DNA from: JAJXXT01 sp963764465 | GTDB lineage: Bacteria; Pseudomonadota; Alphaproteobacteria; Acetobacterales; Acetobacteraceae | Direction of reading: 5' to 3' | Length of the DNA: 64,000 nt | Assembly (NCBI GenBank): GCA_963764465.1 | Contig: CAVXSO010000006.1 | Coordinates: 1 to 64,000 of the forward strand | Shown: piece after piece, positions 29,310-37,303 of the stretch | Layout: each line of letters opens with the position of its first letter | Position numbering within the stretch: the first letter of the stretch is position 1 | Position numbers and translations under genes: made by a program | The notes under the pieces: model-generated | The model's input: only the letters and a program-made list of their open reading frames with translations | Database searches by the model: none | Told to the model about the DNA's origin: nothing

Positions 29310-30413
29310 CTAGCTGCCGCCGCCGAGGTCGAGCAGGGAGTGGTGGATCGCGTGGGTCGAGATCGGCAAGGCGGAAGGCGCTTCCGCCACCTCCACCGTC
29401 GGCGCGCGGCCATGCGCGTTGGCGAGGATCACGCCGTTGTCCGGCCGGTCGTAGATGAAGCCGTAGGTGGGATAGTCGCTGCCGAACTCGCCCGGCCGGC
29501 CGAGGCCCACGCGGACCTCCGTCCAGTCGTTGCGCGGCGACACGTCGATCACCGGGACATGGCGGGAGATGCCGTCCTTGTTCGCCCCCGGGCCCCACCA
29601 GTTCGCGTGGTCAACCAGGATCTCGCGGCTGTTCACCACGCGCGTCACGACGGAGACGTGGCCGAGCCGCATGCGCCCGGTGGCGCGGAAGTTGAGCACG
29701 CTGCCCACCTCCGGCTGCTGCCCGCGGGAATAGACGCCGGCGGCCGCCGCCCACCAGTTCGCGGCATTGCCCTTGAGCATGATGCCGGAGGTGGCGCGCG
29801 CGAACGGCACGCAGCTTTCCCAGTGCGAGAAATAGACCGCCTTGTGGAACTTCATCTGCGTGTGGGCGTATTTCGGATGGTAGGCGACGGCGCGGCGCAC
29901 CGGCTCGTGGCGGACGGGCTCGTGGCGAACGGGCTCGCGCCGCGCTTCCTCGTGGTGGACGGGCTCGCGCCGCACGGGCTCATGGCGGGCGACGACGTGA
30001 TGCACCGGCTCGCGCCGCGCTTCCTCGTGATGGACGGGCTCGTGGCGCACGGCTTCGTGGCGGACGGGCTCGTGGCGGGCGACGACGTGGTGCACGGGCT
30101 CGCGCCGCGCTTCCTCGTGGTGCACCGGCTCGTGGCGGACGGCCTCGTGCCGCACGGCCTCGTGGCGCACCGCCTCGTGGCGGACGGGTTCCTGGCGGGC
30201 GACGACGTGATGGATTGGCGCGCGCCGCGCCTCCTCGTGCCTGACGGGCGCGTGCTTCGGCTCGGTCCTGGCGGCGACGTGGTGGATGGGCGCGCGGCGC
30301 TCCACGTGATGCACAACCGGGGCGTGCTGCCTGCCCGGCACCACCGCAAGCGCGGTGGCGGGTATCAGTGTCATGGCCACCACAGCCACGCCCGAGAGCC
30401 ACCTTTCCTGCAT
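29310..30413 (-). CDS. CHAP-domain protein with His-rich repeat region
   Basis: This is an exported protein of about 367 residues. ATG 30413 follows AGGGAGGCGA and begins a signal peptide (SGVAVVAMTLIPATALA). Residues of roughly 30-180 are repeats built from HHVVARHEPVRHEAVRHEP-like blocks. The C-terminal half is a CHAP domain with its catalytic set: Cys in HWESCVPFARATSG, His in RLGHVSVVTRVV and Asn in VDHANWWGPG. CHAP domains cleave peptidoglycan amide bonds, so a cell-wall hydrolase is likely. The open frame runs 25 codons further upstream without a signal-peptide fit. The His-rich block might bind metal or wall polymers; that is inference. Confidence 0.85.
   Translation of the reverse strand: MQERWLSGVAVVAMTLIPATALAVVPGRQHAPVVHHVERRAPIHHVAARTEPKHAPVRHEEARRAPIHHVVARQEPVRHEAVRHEAVRHEAVRHEPVHHEEARREPVHHVVARHEPVRHEAVRHEPVHHEEARREPVHHVVARHEPVRREPVHHEEARREPVRHEPVRHEPVRRAVAYHPKYAHTQMKFHKAVYFSHWESCVPFARATSGIMLKGNAANWWAAAAGVYSRGQQPEVGSVLNFRATGRMRLGHVSVVTRVVNSREILVDHANWWGPGANKDGISRHVPVIDVSPRNDWTEVRVGLGRPGEFGSDYPTYGFIYDRPDNGVILANAHGRAPTVEVAEAPSALPISTHAIHHSLLDLGGGS
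29880..30320 (-). repeat. In-frame His/Glu/Arg-rich repeats in the CHAP gene
   Basis: DNA repeats encode overlapping blocks such as VRHEAVRHEPVHHEEARRE and PVHHVVARHE, with 15-bp sub-units (VRHEA, VRHEP) and longer units of 60-80 bp. The frame is open throughout. Copy number may vary between strains and may be miscounted in assembly. Confidence 0.85.
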
Positions 30414-30596
30414 TCGCCTCCCTGCTCCACCGAAGTTCACGAATTCTGTCTCGGCGGTAACAAGGGGATGCGGCGCATGACAACCCATGGGGCGCGAAAA
30501 AGCGCGTCAGCTATGCGCTTTTGTGAAAACCCCTCGGTGGATAATGATGAGTATGGGGGAAATTATCCTATTTCATGTCAGTTTCAGGCAGGTGTA

Positions 30597-30629
30597 GCGA
30601 AAAGACCACCTTGCATGTGATCTTTTCGC
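30597..30629. terminator. Inverted repeat at the 3' end of the RidA gene
   Basis: GCGAAAAGA (30597-30605) pairs perfectly with TCTTTTCGC (30621-30629), 12-44 bp after the RidA stop on the minus strand. T/A runs are inside the stem, not after it. A terminator is the simplest reading; an operator is possible. The surrounding 30414-30640 is noncoding and more AT-rich than the rest. Confidence 0.4.
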
Positions 30630-30640
30630 CACAGAATCGG

Positions 30641-30991
30641 TTACTTGCAGGCGGTGACCATGATTTCAACCAGGTGGCGCGCGTCCGCCATGTTCGCCTG
30701 CACGCAGGCGCGGGCCGGCGCCATGCCCGCGGGCAGCCAGGCCGACCACACCGCGTTCATCGCGTCGCGGTCGCGGATGTCCTTGAGCCAGATCTGCGCC
30801 TGCAGCAGCCGCGTGTTGTCGGTGCCGTGCGCCTCGAGGATGGCGTCGATCGCGGCCAGCACTTCCTTCGTCTGGCCGGTGATGTCCTTGGAGAGGTCGG
30901 CGGCGGTGCACCCCTGGAGGTACACGAAGCCGTGGAACTCGACGGCCTTGGAGAGGATCTTGTTGGGCTCGTTGCGGATGATCTTGGACAT
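30641..30991 (-). CDS. RidA family protein (YjgF/YER057c/UK114)
   Basis: This is a 116-residue RidA-superfamily protein. Family members hydrolyse reactive enamine/imine intermediates released by PLP enzymes, or belong to catabolic subgroups. It carries GFVYLQGCTAADLSKDITGQT, then LAAIDAILEAHGTDNTRLLQAQIWLKDI and a C-terminal WLPAGMAPARACVQANMA, where the Arg matches the RidA substrate-binding arginine; the usual final VEIMVTA is present. ATG 30991 follows GGAGCTTCC. It is a lone gene, so its substrate cannot be inferred from neighbours. Confidence 0.9.
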   Translation of the reverse strand: MSKIIRNEPNKILSKAVEFHGFVYLQGCTAADLSKDITGQTKEVLAAIDAILEAHGTDNTRLLQAQIWLKDIRDRDAMNAVWSAWLPAGMAPARACVQANMADARHLVEIMVTACK

Positions 30992-31123
30992 GGAAGCTCC
31001 TTGGGCTGCTGCTTGGGCATGCGCTGGTGCCCGCGCCGGAACCGGCGCCCGGGCCCGCGCCGGCGCGACGCTTCGTAGGGCGCCCCACCGGGGGCGGCAA
31101 CCCCGCGGGCGCGGAGCGCGGGC

Positions 31124-31907
31124 GTGACGGTGGCGGCAAAGGTGGTCGCGGTGATCCTCGCCGGCGGGCGCGGCAGCCGCATGGCCGGCGTGGCGGCGGA
31201 AGGCCCCGCGCACGCGGCGGTTGCGCCCGGGCGACGATGAGCGGGGGGACGATAGGCGGGGGCGCGATGGGCGCGGCACCGACAAGGCGATGGTGAAGCT
31301 GGCCGGCCGCCCGCTCATCGCGCACGTGTTCGCGCGCCTCGCGCCCCAGGTGGCCGCGATCGCGATCAGCGCCAACGGCGACCCCGCGCGCTTCGCCGCC
31401 TTCGGCGTTCCGGTGCTGCCAGATCCGGTGCCGGCAGATCAGGTGTCGGCAGATCCGGTGCCGGCAGATCAGGCGTCGGCAGATCCGATGCCTCCGGGCG
31501 CAGCGCCGGCTGCCGCCGCCGGGCCGGGGGGGCGCTTCGCCGGGCCGCTCGCCGGGCTTCTCGCCGGCGCGCGCTGGGCGATGGCGGCGCATCCGGGCGC
31601 GCTGCTGCTCTCGTCGCCCTGCGACGTGCCGTTCCTGCCGCCGGACCTGGTGGTGCTGCTGCGCGCGGCGCCGCTTCCCGCCTGTGCGGCTTCCGCCGGA
31701 CGGCTGCATCCGCTGCTGGCGCTGTGGCGGCCGGAGGAGGTGGTGGCACAGGTGCTCTCGGGGCGTGCCGCCGCGGGCGGGTCGGCGCGCGCGCTGCTCG
31801 AATCACTGGGTGGCGCGGGGGTGGCTTGGGCGGACGATGCGGCGTTCATGAACGTCAACGACCCGGCCACGCTGCGCGCGGCTTACAGGTCAATATGCGG
31901 CGGATGA
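31124..31907 (+). CDS. mobA: Molybdenum cofactor guanylyltransferase MobA-like, disrupted by repeats
   Basis: MobA attaches GMP to molybdopterin. The N-terminal nucleotide-binding motif VILAGGRGSRMAG reads from a GTG at 31124, but that frame stops at 31238. The rest, TDKAMVKLAGRPLIAHVFARL, then SSPCDVPFLPPDLV and FMNVNDPATL, is in another frame to 31907. Between the two lies about 70 bp of imperfect 15-bp repeats (GACGATGAGCGGGG-like). A second repeat expansion inserts DPVPADQVSA-type residues in the middle. The core motifs survive, so it may be a gene interrupted by repeat growth, or a mis-assembled repeat. The molybdenum enzyme at 44992 would not necessarily need it. Confidence 0.7.
31422..31490. 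repeat. 30-bp tandem repeat inside mobA
   Basis: A 30-bp unit (31422-31451) is repeated at 31452-31481 with one change, and a third copy begins at 31482. Each unit is itself two similar 15-bp halves (GATCCGGTGCCGGCA, GATCAGGTGTCGGCA). In the protein it encodes DPVPADQVSADPVPADQASA, which usual MobA proteins lack. Confidence 0.85.
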
Positions 31908-32030
31908 AATCTGCGTACAGGCACCTGCGCGAGGCGGGACGCAGGCTTGCCTTTTCATCATGACCGCCTCATGGTGCCCGCGTCGTGGCGCGAGACGCCA
32001 CTCAAGGCTTCAACAGGGAGACCTCACTGC

Positions 32031-33272
32031 ATGCTGACCCGTCGTAACACCTTCAAGGCCGCCGCGGGCGTCGCCGCCGCCGCGACCCTCGGGGTCGCCA
32101 AGGGCGCCCACGCGGAGACCGTTGTCAAAGTCGCGATCGATGCCTCGCTGACGGGTGCCGACGCCGCCTCGGCCCTGCGCGTCGCCGATGGCGCGATCAT
32201 GGCGCTGGAAGAGGCGAACGCGCTGAAGACGGTTGCGGGCGTGACGTTCGAGTACGAGAAATTCGACGACGGCACCGCGACGGCGGGCCAGTACGACCCG
32301 GCGCAGGGCGCCATCAACGCGCGCAAGATGGTCTCCGATCCGGCGATCCTGGCCGCCATCGGCCCGCAGATGTCGGGCGTGGGCAAGGCGATGAGCCCGA
32401 TCCTCTCGGCCGGCCACCTCATCACCATCACGCCGTCCTCGACCAACCCGGACATCACCGACCCGAAATTCGCCAGCATCTATCGCCCGGCGGACAACAA
32501 CGCGCCGGTCTATTTCCGCACGGTGACGACGGACGCGTTCCAGGGCCCGAACATGGCGAACTTCTTCGCCGAGACCCTGAAGGCGAAGAAGATCTTCATC
32601 CTCGACGATTCCGGCGCCTACGGCGTGGGCATCGCCAACGCGTTCGAGGGCGAGGCGAAGAAGAAGGGCATCGAGGTCCTCGGCCACGAGAAGCTCGACC
32701 CGAAGAACCCGGACTACACGGCGGTCCTGACCAAGATCAAGTCGCTCAGCCCGGACAGCCTGTACTACGGCGGCGTCACCCAGGCAGGCGCCAAGCTCGC
32801 GAAGCAGTCCTATGACATCATCCCGCACGTCATGAAGGGCGGCGGAGACGGCATCGTCGGCGCGGACTTCCTCACCGCCGGCGGCTTCCCCGCGGTCGAG
32901 GGCTGGTACGCCACCATCGCCGGCCCGCACCTCGCGGGCAGCGACAAGGTCGGCGCCTTCACGCAGCGCTTCATCTCGCGATTCAAGGTGGCGCCGGACG
33001 ACTACACCATCACCTCCTATGACGCGGCGAACGTGATCGTGCAGGCGGTGAAGAAGCTGGTCGAGGAGAAGAAGCCGGTCACCCGCGACAACATCCGCGC
33101 GACGCTGCTCACCATCACGGTGGACACGCTGCAGGGCCCGGTCTCGTTCGACGCCAACGGCGACATCAAGAGCCGTATCGTCTCGGTCTTCCAGATCAAG
33201 CAGGACCCCTCGAAGCCGCTCAGCGACAGCGAGGCGCACTACAAGTACATCGGCGCCGCGCCGCAGGCCTGA
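32031..33272 (+). CDS. livJ: Branched-chain amino acid ABC transporter substrate-binding protein
   Basis: This is a periplasmic LivJ/LivK-type binding protein, 413 residues. The N-terminus MLTRRNTFKAAAGVAAAATLG is a signal with a twin-arginine-like pair. The mature part fits the family: VVKVAIDASLTGADAAS, FEYEKFDDG, AAIGPQMSGVGKAMSPIL, IYRPADNNAPVYFRTVTTD and ILDDSGAYGVGIANAFE. It is followed by livH, the livM-livG fusion and livF on the same strand, giving a complete importer. I chose ATG 32031 because the signal starts there and GGGAG lies upstream. The ligand could be a branched-chain or other amino acid. Confidence 0.93.
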   Translation: MLTRRNTFKAAAGVAAAATLGVAKGAHAETVVKVAIDASLTGADAASALRVADGAIMALEEANALKTVAGVTFEYEKFDDGTATAGQYDPAQGAINARKMVSDPAILAAIGPQMSGVGKAMSPILSAGHLITITPSSTNPDITDPKFASIYRPADNNAPVYFRTVTTDAFQGPNMANFFAETLKAKKIFILDDSGAYGVGIANAFEGEAKKKGIEVLGHEKLDPKNPDYTAVLTKIKSLSPDSLYYGGVTQAGAKLAKQSYDIIPHVMKGGGDGIVGADFLTAGGFPAVEGWYATIAGPHLAGSDKVGAFTQRFISRFKVAPDDYTITSYDAANVIVQAVKKLVEEKKPVTRDNIRATLLTITVDTLQGPVSFDANGDIKSRIVSVFQIKQDPSKPLSDSEAHYKYIGAAPQA

Positions 33273-33286
33273 CGAAACGATATGAC

Positions 33287-33312
33287 GGCCGCCCTCAACC
33301 ACGAGGGCGGCC
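33287..33312. terminator. Strong hairpin between livJ and livH
   Basis: GGCCGCCCTC (33287-33296) pairs perfectly with GAGGGCGGCC (33303-33312) around a 6-nt loop, 15 bp after the livJ stop; flanking CGAAAC/GTTTCG extends it. There is no T tract. Such hairpins between binding-protein and permease genes commonly cause partial termination or protect the upstream message, keeping the binding protein in excess. Confidence 0.6.
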
Positions 33313-33395
33313 GGTTTCGTGATCCGCCGCCGTGGTCGGTAGCGACAAGCCGGCCACGACGGTTTTTCTTGTGCTATCAGCCGGGGCGCGCCTCC

Positions 33396-34325
33396 ATGAC
33401 GGGTTTCGATCTTTTCGTTCAGCAATCCATCAACGGGCTGAGCCTGGGCGCGATGTATGCCCTGCTGGCACTTGGTTTCACGATGGTCTACGGCATCCTG
33501 GAGCTGATCAACTTCGCGCATTTCAGCGTCTTCATGATCGGCACCTTCGTGGCCCTCTACACGCTGGAGGCGTTCGGCGTCGGCAGCAGCATCAAGGTGC
33601 TGACGGGCGCGCCGCTCATTGGCGTGCTGCTGGTGGCCTTCATCGTCACGATGATCGTCTGCGGCGTTATCGGCATGGGGATCGAGCGCTTCTTCCTGCG
33701 CCGCCTGCGCGCGGTGAAGGGGCCGGCGCAGATGATCACCACGATCGGCATCTCCTACATCCTGTCCAACACCGTGCTGCTGTTCATCGGCGGCCAGGGG
33801 TTCAACGTTCCGAGCCCGATCCCGAACGTGAAGTACCATATCGGCGGCGCCGTGATGGATGTGCGCCAGCCGATGATCTGGTTCATCTCCGCGGCGCTGA
33901 TGCTGAGCCTCACCTATTTCGTGCAGCGAACGAAACTCGGCAAGGCGATGCGCGCGACCGCGCAGGACCCCGAGGCCGCGCGCATGATGGGCGTGGATGT
34001 GGACCGCGTGGTGATGACCGCGTTCTTCCTCGGCTCCGCCATGGCCGGTGCCGCCGCGGTGATCTTCAGCCTCTATTACAACTACACCAACTTCTACATC
34101 GGCTTCGACGCCGGCCTGCGCGCCTTCACGGCCGCGGTGCTCGGCGGCATCGGCAACGTGCCGGGGGCGATGCTCGGCGGCATCCTCATCGGCATCATCG
34201 AGACCATGACCTCCCAGTTCATCTCCACCAACTGGGCCGAGGTCGTGATCTTCTCCATCCTCATCCTCGTGCTCGTGTTCCGCCCCGCGGGGCTGCTCGG
34301 GCGCGTGGCCCCCAACAAGTCCTGA
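33396..34325 (+). CDS. livH: Branched-chain amino acid ABC transporter permease LivH
   Basis: LivH is one of the two membrane subunits of the importer, 309 residues. Typical are FVQQSINGLSLGAMYALLALGFTMVYGILELINFAHF near the start, the loop TKLGKAMRATAQDPEAARMMGVD and the ending AEVVIFSILILVLVFRPAGLLG. ATG 33396 is preferred over the open-frame start at 33282, which would run through the hairpin and lacks a membrane-protein start. It is 24 bp upstream of the livM-livG fusion. Confidence 0.95.
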   Translation: MTGFDLFVQQSINGLSLGAMYALLALGFTMVYGILELINFAHFSVFMIGTFVALYTLEAFGVGSSIKVLTGAPLIGVLLVAFIVTMIVCGVIGMGIERFFLRRLRAVKGPAQMITTIGISYILSNTVLLFIGGQGFNVPSPIPNVKYHIGGAVMDVRQPMIWFISAALMLSLTYFVQRTKLGKAMRATAQDPEAARMMGVDVDRVVMTAFFLGSAMAGAAAVIFSLYYNYTNFYIGFDAGLRAFTAAVLGGIGNVPGAMLGGILIGIIETMTSQFISTNWAEVVIFSILILVLVFRPAGLLGRVAPNKS

Positions 34326-34349
34326 CGACAAAGCCCTGAGCGAGGCTCC

Positions 34350-36380
34350 ATGAGCACCACCACCGCGGGCACGATCGCGGCCCCCACCCAGGCAAACAGC
34401 CGCCGCACGGCAACGCTCGTGACGGTCCTGCTGCTGCTGCTGCTGATCTTCCCCGCACTGCCGCTGACCGGCATCCCGTTCCTGCAGGGCCTGGCGAGCC
34501 AGGCCAACGTGGACGTCATCTCGACGACCATCTCCTACGCGCTGCTGGCGATGGGGCTGAACATCGTCGTGGGCTTCGCCGGCCTGCTCGACCTCGGCTA
34601 CGCCGCGTTCTTCGCCATCGGCGCCTATCTCTACGGCGTGCTCACCGCCTTCCAGGTGATGCCGCCCTGGTCCAGCTTCTGGGAGCCGTTGCAGGTGGTG
34701 GGCCTGGTGCACAAGATGAGCATCGGCGGCGCGGACGTGGTGCACTTCACGCTCAGCTTCTGGATCGCCCTCCCGCTCTCGGCGCTGGTCGCGGCCTTCT
34801 TTGGCGTGCTGTTCGGCTTCCCCACGCTCAGGCTGCAGGGCGACTACCTGGCCATCGTCACCCTGGGCTTCGGCGAGATCGTGCCGCTGGTGTTCCTCAA
34901 CGCCGATCCCATCACCAACGGCGCCGCGGGCCTCAACGGCATCCAGGCGCCGCACCTGTTCGGCTATAATTTCGGCGTCAACGCGGTGCCGTACTACTAC
35001 GTCGCCATCGTCCTCATCGTGATCCTCACCTTCGTCTCGATACGATTGCGAGACAGTCGCGTCGGGCGCGCCTGGATGGCGATCCGCGAGGACGAGATCG
35101 GCGCCTCGGCGATGGGCGTGAACCTGGTGAACTTCAAGCTGCTGGCCTTCGCCTCGGGCGCCGCCATCGCGGGCATCGCCGGCACGTTCTACATCGCGAA
35201 GCTGCAGACCGCGACGCCGGACATGTTCAACTTCAACGTCTCGGCGATGATCCTGGTCATGGTCGTGCTCGGCGGCATGGGCTCCGTCTGGGGCGCCATC
35301 GCGGGGGCGACGATGCTCTCGTTCCTGCAGTTCTGGTTCCTGCAGGACCTGACGAACTGGATCCATGCCCTCGGCCAGGTGACCGGCGTCTCCTTCCTCG
35401 AGAAGCTGGACCTGGTGCAGTCCATCGACCTCATCTTCGGCATCATCCTCGTGGTGATGATGCTGTTCCGCCGCGAGGGGCTGATCCCGGCGACGCGCCG
35501 CGCGCCCAACCTCAACTTCGACGCGCAGCACGCCGTGGTGCAGCGCGGCGGGTTCGTCGGGCTCGAGAAGCTCGGCCGCTTCACGGTCGAGCCGGGCAAC
35601 GCGCTCGAGGTGAAGGACGTGACGGTGCGCTTCGGCGGCCTGGTTGCCCTCAACAAGGTCAATCTGGTGGTGCCCTCGGGCAACGTGGTCGCGGTGATCG
35701 GGCCGAACGGCTCCGGCAAGTCCACGCTGTTCAACGTCATCACCGGCCTGGTGCAGGCGGAATCCGGCTCGATCCGGTTCCGCGGGGAGGAGATCCTGGG
35801 CCTGGCACCGCACAAGGTGCTGGAGAAGGGGATCGCGCGCACGTTCCAGAACATCCGCGTCTTCCCCAACCTCACCGTGCTCGAGAACGTGCTGATCGGC
35901 GAGCACGCGCGCCTCACCACGGGCCCGGTCGGCGCGATCCTGCGCATGCCGGGCACGAAGGAGGAAGAGAAGCGGGCGGTCACCTGGGCGAGCGACATCA
36001 TCACCATGTTCGGCAACCGGCTGGCGCCGCGCATCACGCAGGCGGTGAGCGGGCTGTCCTACGCCAACCGCCGCCGCGTGGAGATCGCCCGCGCGCTGGC
36101 GTCCCGGCCGAAGATCCTGCTGCTCGACGAGCCGACCGCGGGCATGAACCCGAACGAGACGCTGGAACTCGCCGAGCAGATCAAGGACCTCAAGAGCCTT
36201 GGCCTCACCATCCTGCTCATCGAGCACAAGCTCGACGTCGTGACCCGGCTCGCCGACAACGTGATCGTGCTCGATCACGGCGAAAAGATCGCCGAGGGGC
36301 CGGCCGACGAGGTCCGCCGCAACGAGGAAGTGCTGCGCGCCTATCTCGGCCGCGGCGCGGGAGCAGCCCATGCCGCTTGA
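34350..36380 (+). CDS. Fused LivM permease - LivG ATPase
   Basis: This single 676-residue frame carries two importer subunits. Residues of about 1-385 are LivM: ISYALLAMGLNIVVGFAGLLDLGYAAFFAIGAY, then RVGRAWMAIREDEIGASAMGVN and MFRREGLIP. A linker of about 30 residues leads to LivG (about 415-676): Walker A GPNGSGKSTLF (about 451-461), GIARTFQNIRVFPNLTVLENVL, signature LSYANRRRVEIARAL, Walker B ILLLDEPTAGMNPNE and H-loop LLIEHKLDVV. No stop or frame change is seen between them. Permease and ATPase are normally separate genes. It overlaps livF by 11 bp. Confidence 0.93.
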   Translation: MSTTTAGTIAAPTQANSRRTATLVTVLLLLLLIFPALPLTGIPFLQGLASQANVDVISTTISYALLAMGLNIVVGFAGLLDLGYAAFFAIGAYLYGVLTAFQVMPPWSSFWEPLQVVGLVHKMSIGGADVVHFTLSFWIALPLSALVAAFFGVLFGFPTLRLQGDYLAIVTLGFGEIVPLVFLNADPITNGAAGLNGIQAPHLFGYNFGVNAVPYYYVAIVLIVILTFVSIRLRDSRVGRAWMAIREDEIGASAMGVNLVNFKLLAFASGAAIAGIAGTFYIAKLQTATPDMFNFNVSAMILVMVVLGGMGSVWGAIAGATMLSFLQFWFLQDLTNWIHALGQVTGVSFLEKLDLVQSIDLIFGIILVVMMLFRREGLIPATRRAPNLNFDAQHAVVQRGGFVGLEKLGRFTVEPGNALEVKDVTVRFGGLVALNKVNLVVPSGNVVAVIGPNGSGKSTLFNVITGLVQAESGSIRFRGEEILGLAPHKVLEKGIARTFQNIRVFPNLTVLENVLIGEHARLTTGPVGAILRMPGTKEEEKRAVTWASDIITMFGNRLAPRITQAVSGLSYANRRRVEIARALASRPKILLLDEPTAGMNPNETLELAEQIKDLKSLGLTILLIEHKLDVVTRLADNVIVLDHGEKIAEGPADEVRRNEEVLRAYLGRGAGAAHAA

Positions 36381-37137
36381 CGCATCCAACTCGGGCCTGC
36401 TGCTCGAGTTCAAGAACATCAACACCTATTATGGCGACCTGCACGTCCTCAAGGACGTCAACTACGAGATCCGCCACGGCGAGATCGTGAGCCTGCTGGG
36501 CGGCAACGCCTGCGGCAAGTCCACCACCATGAAGACCATCATGGGCGTGGTGCGGCCGAAGACGGGGACGGTGATCTTCGACGGCCAGGCGATCGAGAAC
36601 CTGCCGACGTCGGAGCGCGTGCGGCGCGGCATCGCCCCGGTGCTGGAGGCGCGGCGCCTGTTCCCGCGCATGACCGTGTTCGAGAACCTCGAGATGGGCG
36701 CCTTCGTGCGCAAGCACGGCCCGGAGTTCAACGAGGACCTCGAGCGTGTCTACGAGCTGTTCCCGCGCGTGAAGGAGCGGCGAAACCAGATGGCCGGCAC
36801 GCTCTCCGGCGGCGAGCAGCAGATGGTGGCGATCGGCCGCGCGCTGATGGCCAGGCCCCGCCTGATCTGCATGGACGAGCCCTCGATGGGCCTCTCGCCG
36901 CTGTTCGTGGAGCAGGTGTTCGACATCATCCAGACGATCAACAGGCAGGGCACCTCGATCTTCATGGTCGAGCAGAATGCCTCCATGGCGCTCTCCATCG
37001 CGCACCGCGCCTACGTGCTGCAGACCGGCGTGGTGGTGCTGTCCGGCACCGCGGCGGACCTGCGCGAGGACAAGAACATCCGCGAGGCGTATCTCGGCGA
37101 GCTGCAGGTCGAGGGTGCCAAGAGCGATCCGGAGTAG
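36370..37137 (+). CDS. livF: Branched-chain amino acid ABC transporter ATP-binding protein LivF
   Basis: LivF is the second ATPase of the importer, 255 residues. Walker A is slightly unusual, GGNACGKSTTM (about 48-58), where GxNGxGKS is common. The remainder is standard: LEARRLFPRMTVFENLEMGAF, signature LSGGEQQMVAIGRAL, Walker B LICMDEPSMGLSPLFV and H-loop MVEQNASMAL. ATG 36370 lies inside the end of the fused livMG gene, so translation is likely coupled. It presumably forms a heterodimer with the LivG half of the fusion. Confidence 0.95.
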   Translation: MPLDASNSGLLLEFKNINTYYGDLHVLKDVNYEIRHGEIVSLLGGNACGKSTTMKTIMGVVRPKTGTVIFDGQAIENLPTSERVRRGIAPVLEARRLFPRMTVFENLEMGAFVRKHGPEFNEDLERVYELFPRVKERRNQMAGTLSGGEQQMVAIGRALMARPRLICMDEPSMGLSPLFVEQVFDIIQTINRQGTSIFMVEQNASMALSIAHRAYVLQTGVVVLSGTAADLREDKNIREAYLGELQVEGAKSDPE

Positions 37138-37156
37138 CGCGGCCCGCGCGACGGGC

Positions 37157-37174
37157 CCGGAGTGACGGCTCCGG
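37157..37174. terminator. Small hairpin after livF
   Basis: CCGGAG (37157-37162) pairs with CTCCGG (37169-37174) around TGACGG, 19 bp after the livF stop. It lacks a T tract. It could end the liv transcript before the next operon, whose promoter candidate begins 60 bp further on. Confidence 0.3.
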
Positions 37175-37234
37175 CGCAGCCCGCCAGCACGGCGGCCGCC
37201 GGATGATGAACGAGGCATAATTCGCGCGAACCGG

Positions 37235-37250
37235 CGGCACGGCTCTTGCC
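37235..37250 (+). promoter_or_regulatory. Sigma-54-type (-24/-12) promoter candidate
   Basis: The sequence CGGCACGGCTCTTGCC matches the consensus TGGCACG-N4-TTGCW at all positions but the first (C for T) and last (C for A/T). GG and GC are exactly 10 nt apart. It would start transcription near 37261, 43 nt ahead of the binding-protein ATG at 37304. With ntrC in the same window this suggests nitrogen control. No NtrC-binding dyad was recognised upstream. Confidence 0.6.
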
Positions 37251-37303
37251 AGCTTCCGATATCGGGCGAAGATGGTCCTCAAGAACAAGAGGGGGTTTTA
37301 CTC

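Noticed and set aside
32010..36425. A 1471-residue open frame on the minus strand across the liv operon
   Set aside because: It is antisense to five well-supported genes, has low-complexity Arg/His/Asp-rich composition and no recognisable domain. Long stop-free shadows are expected at about 70% GC.
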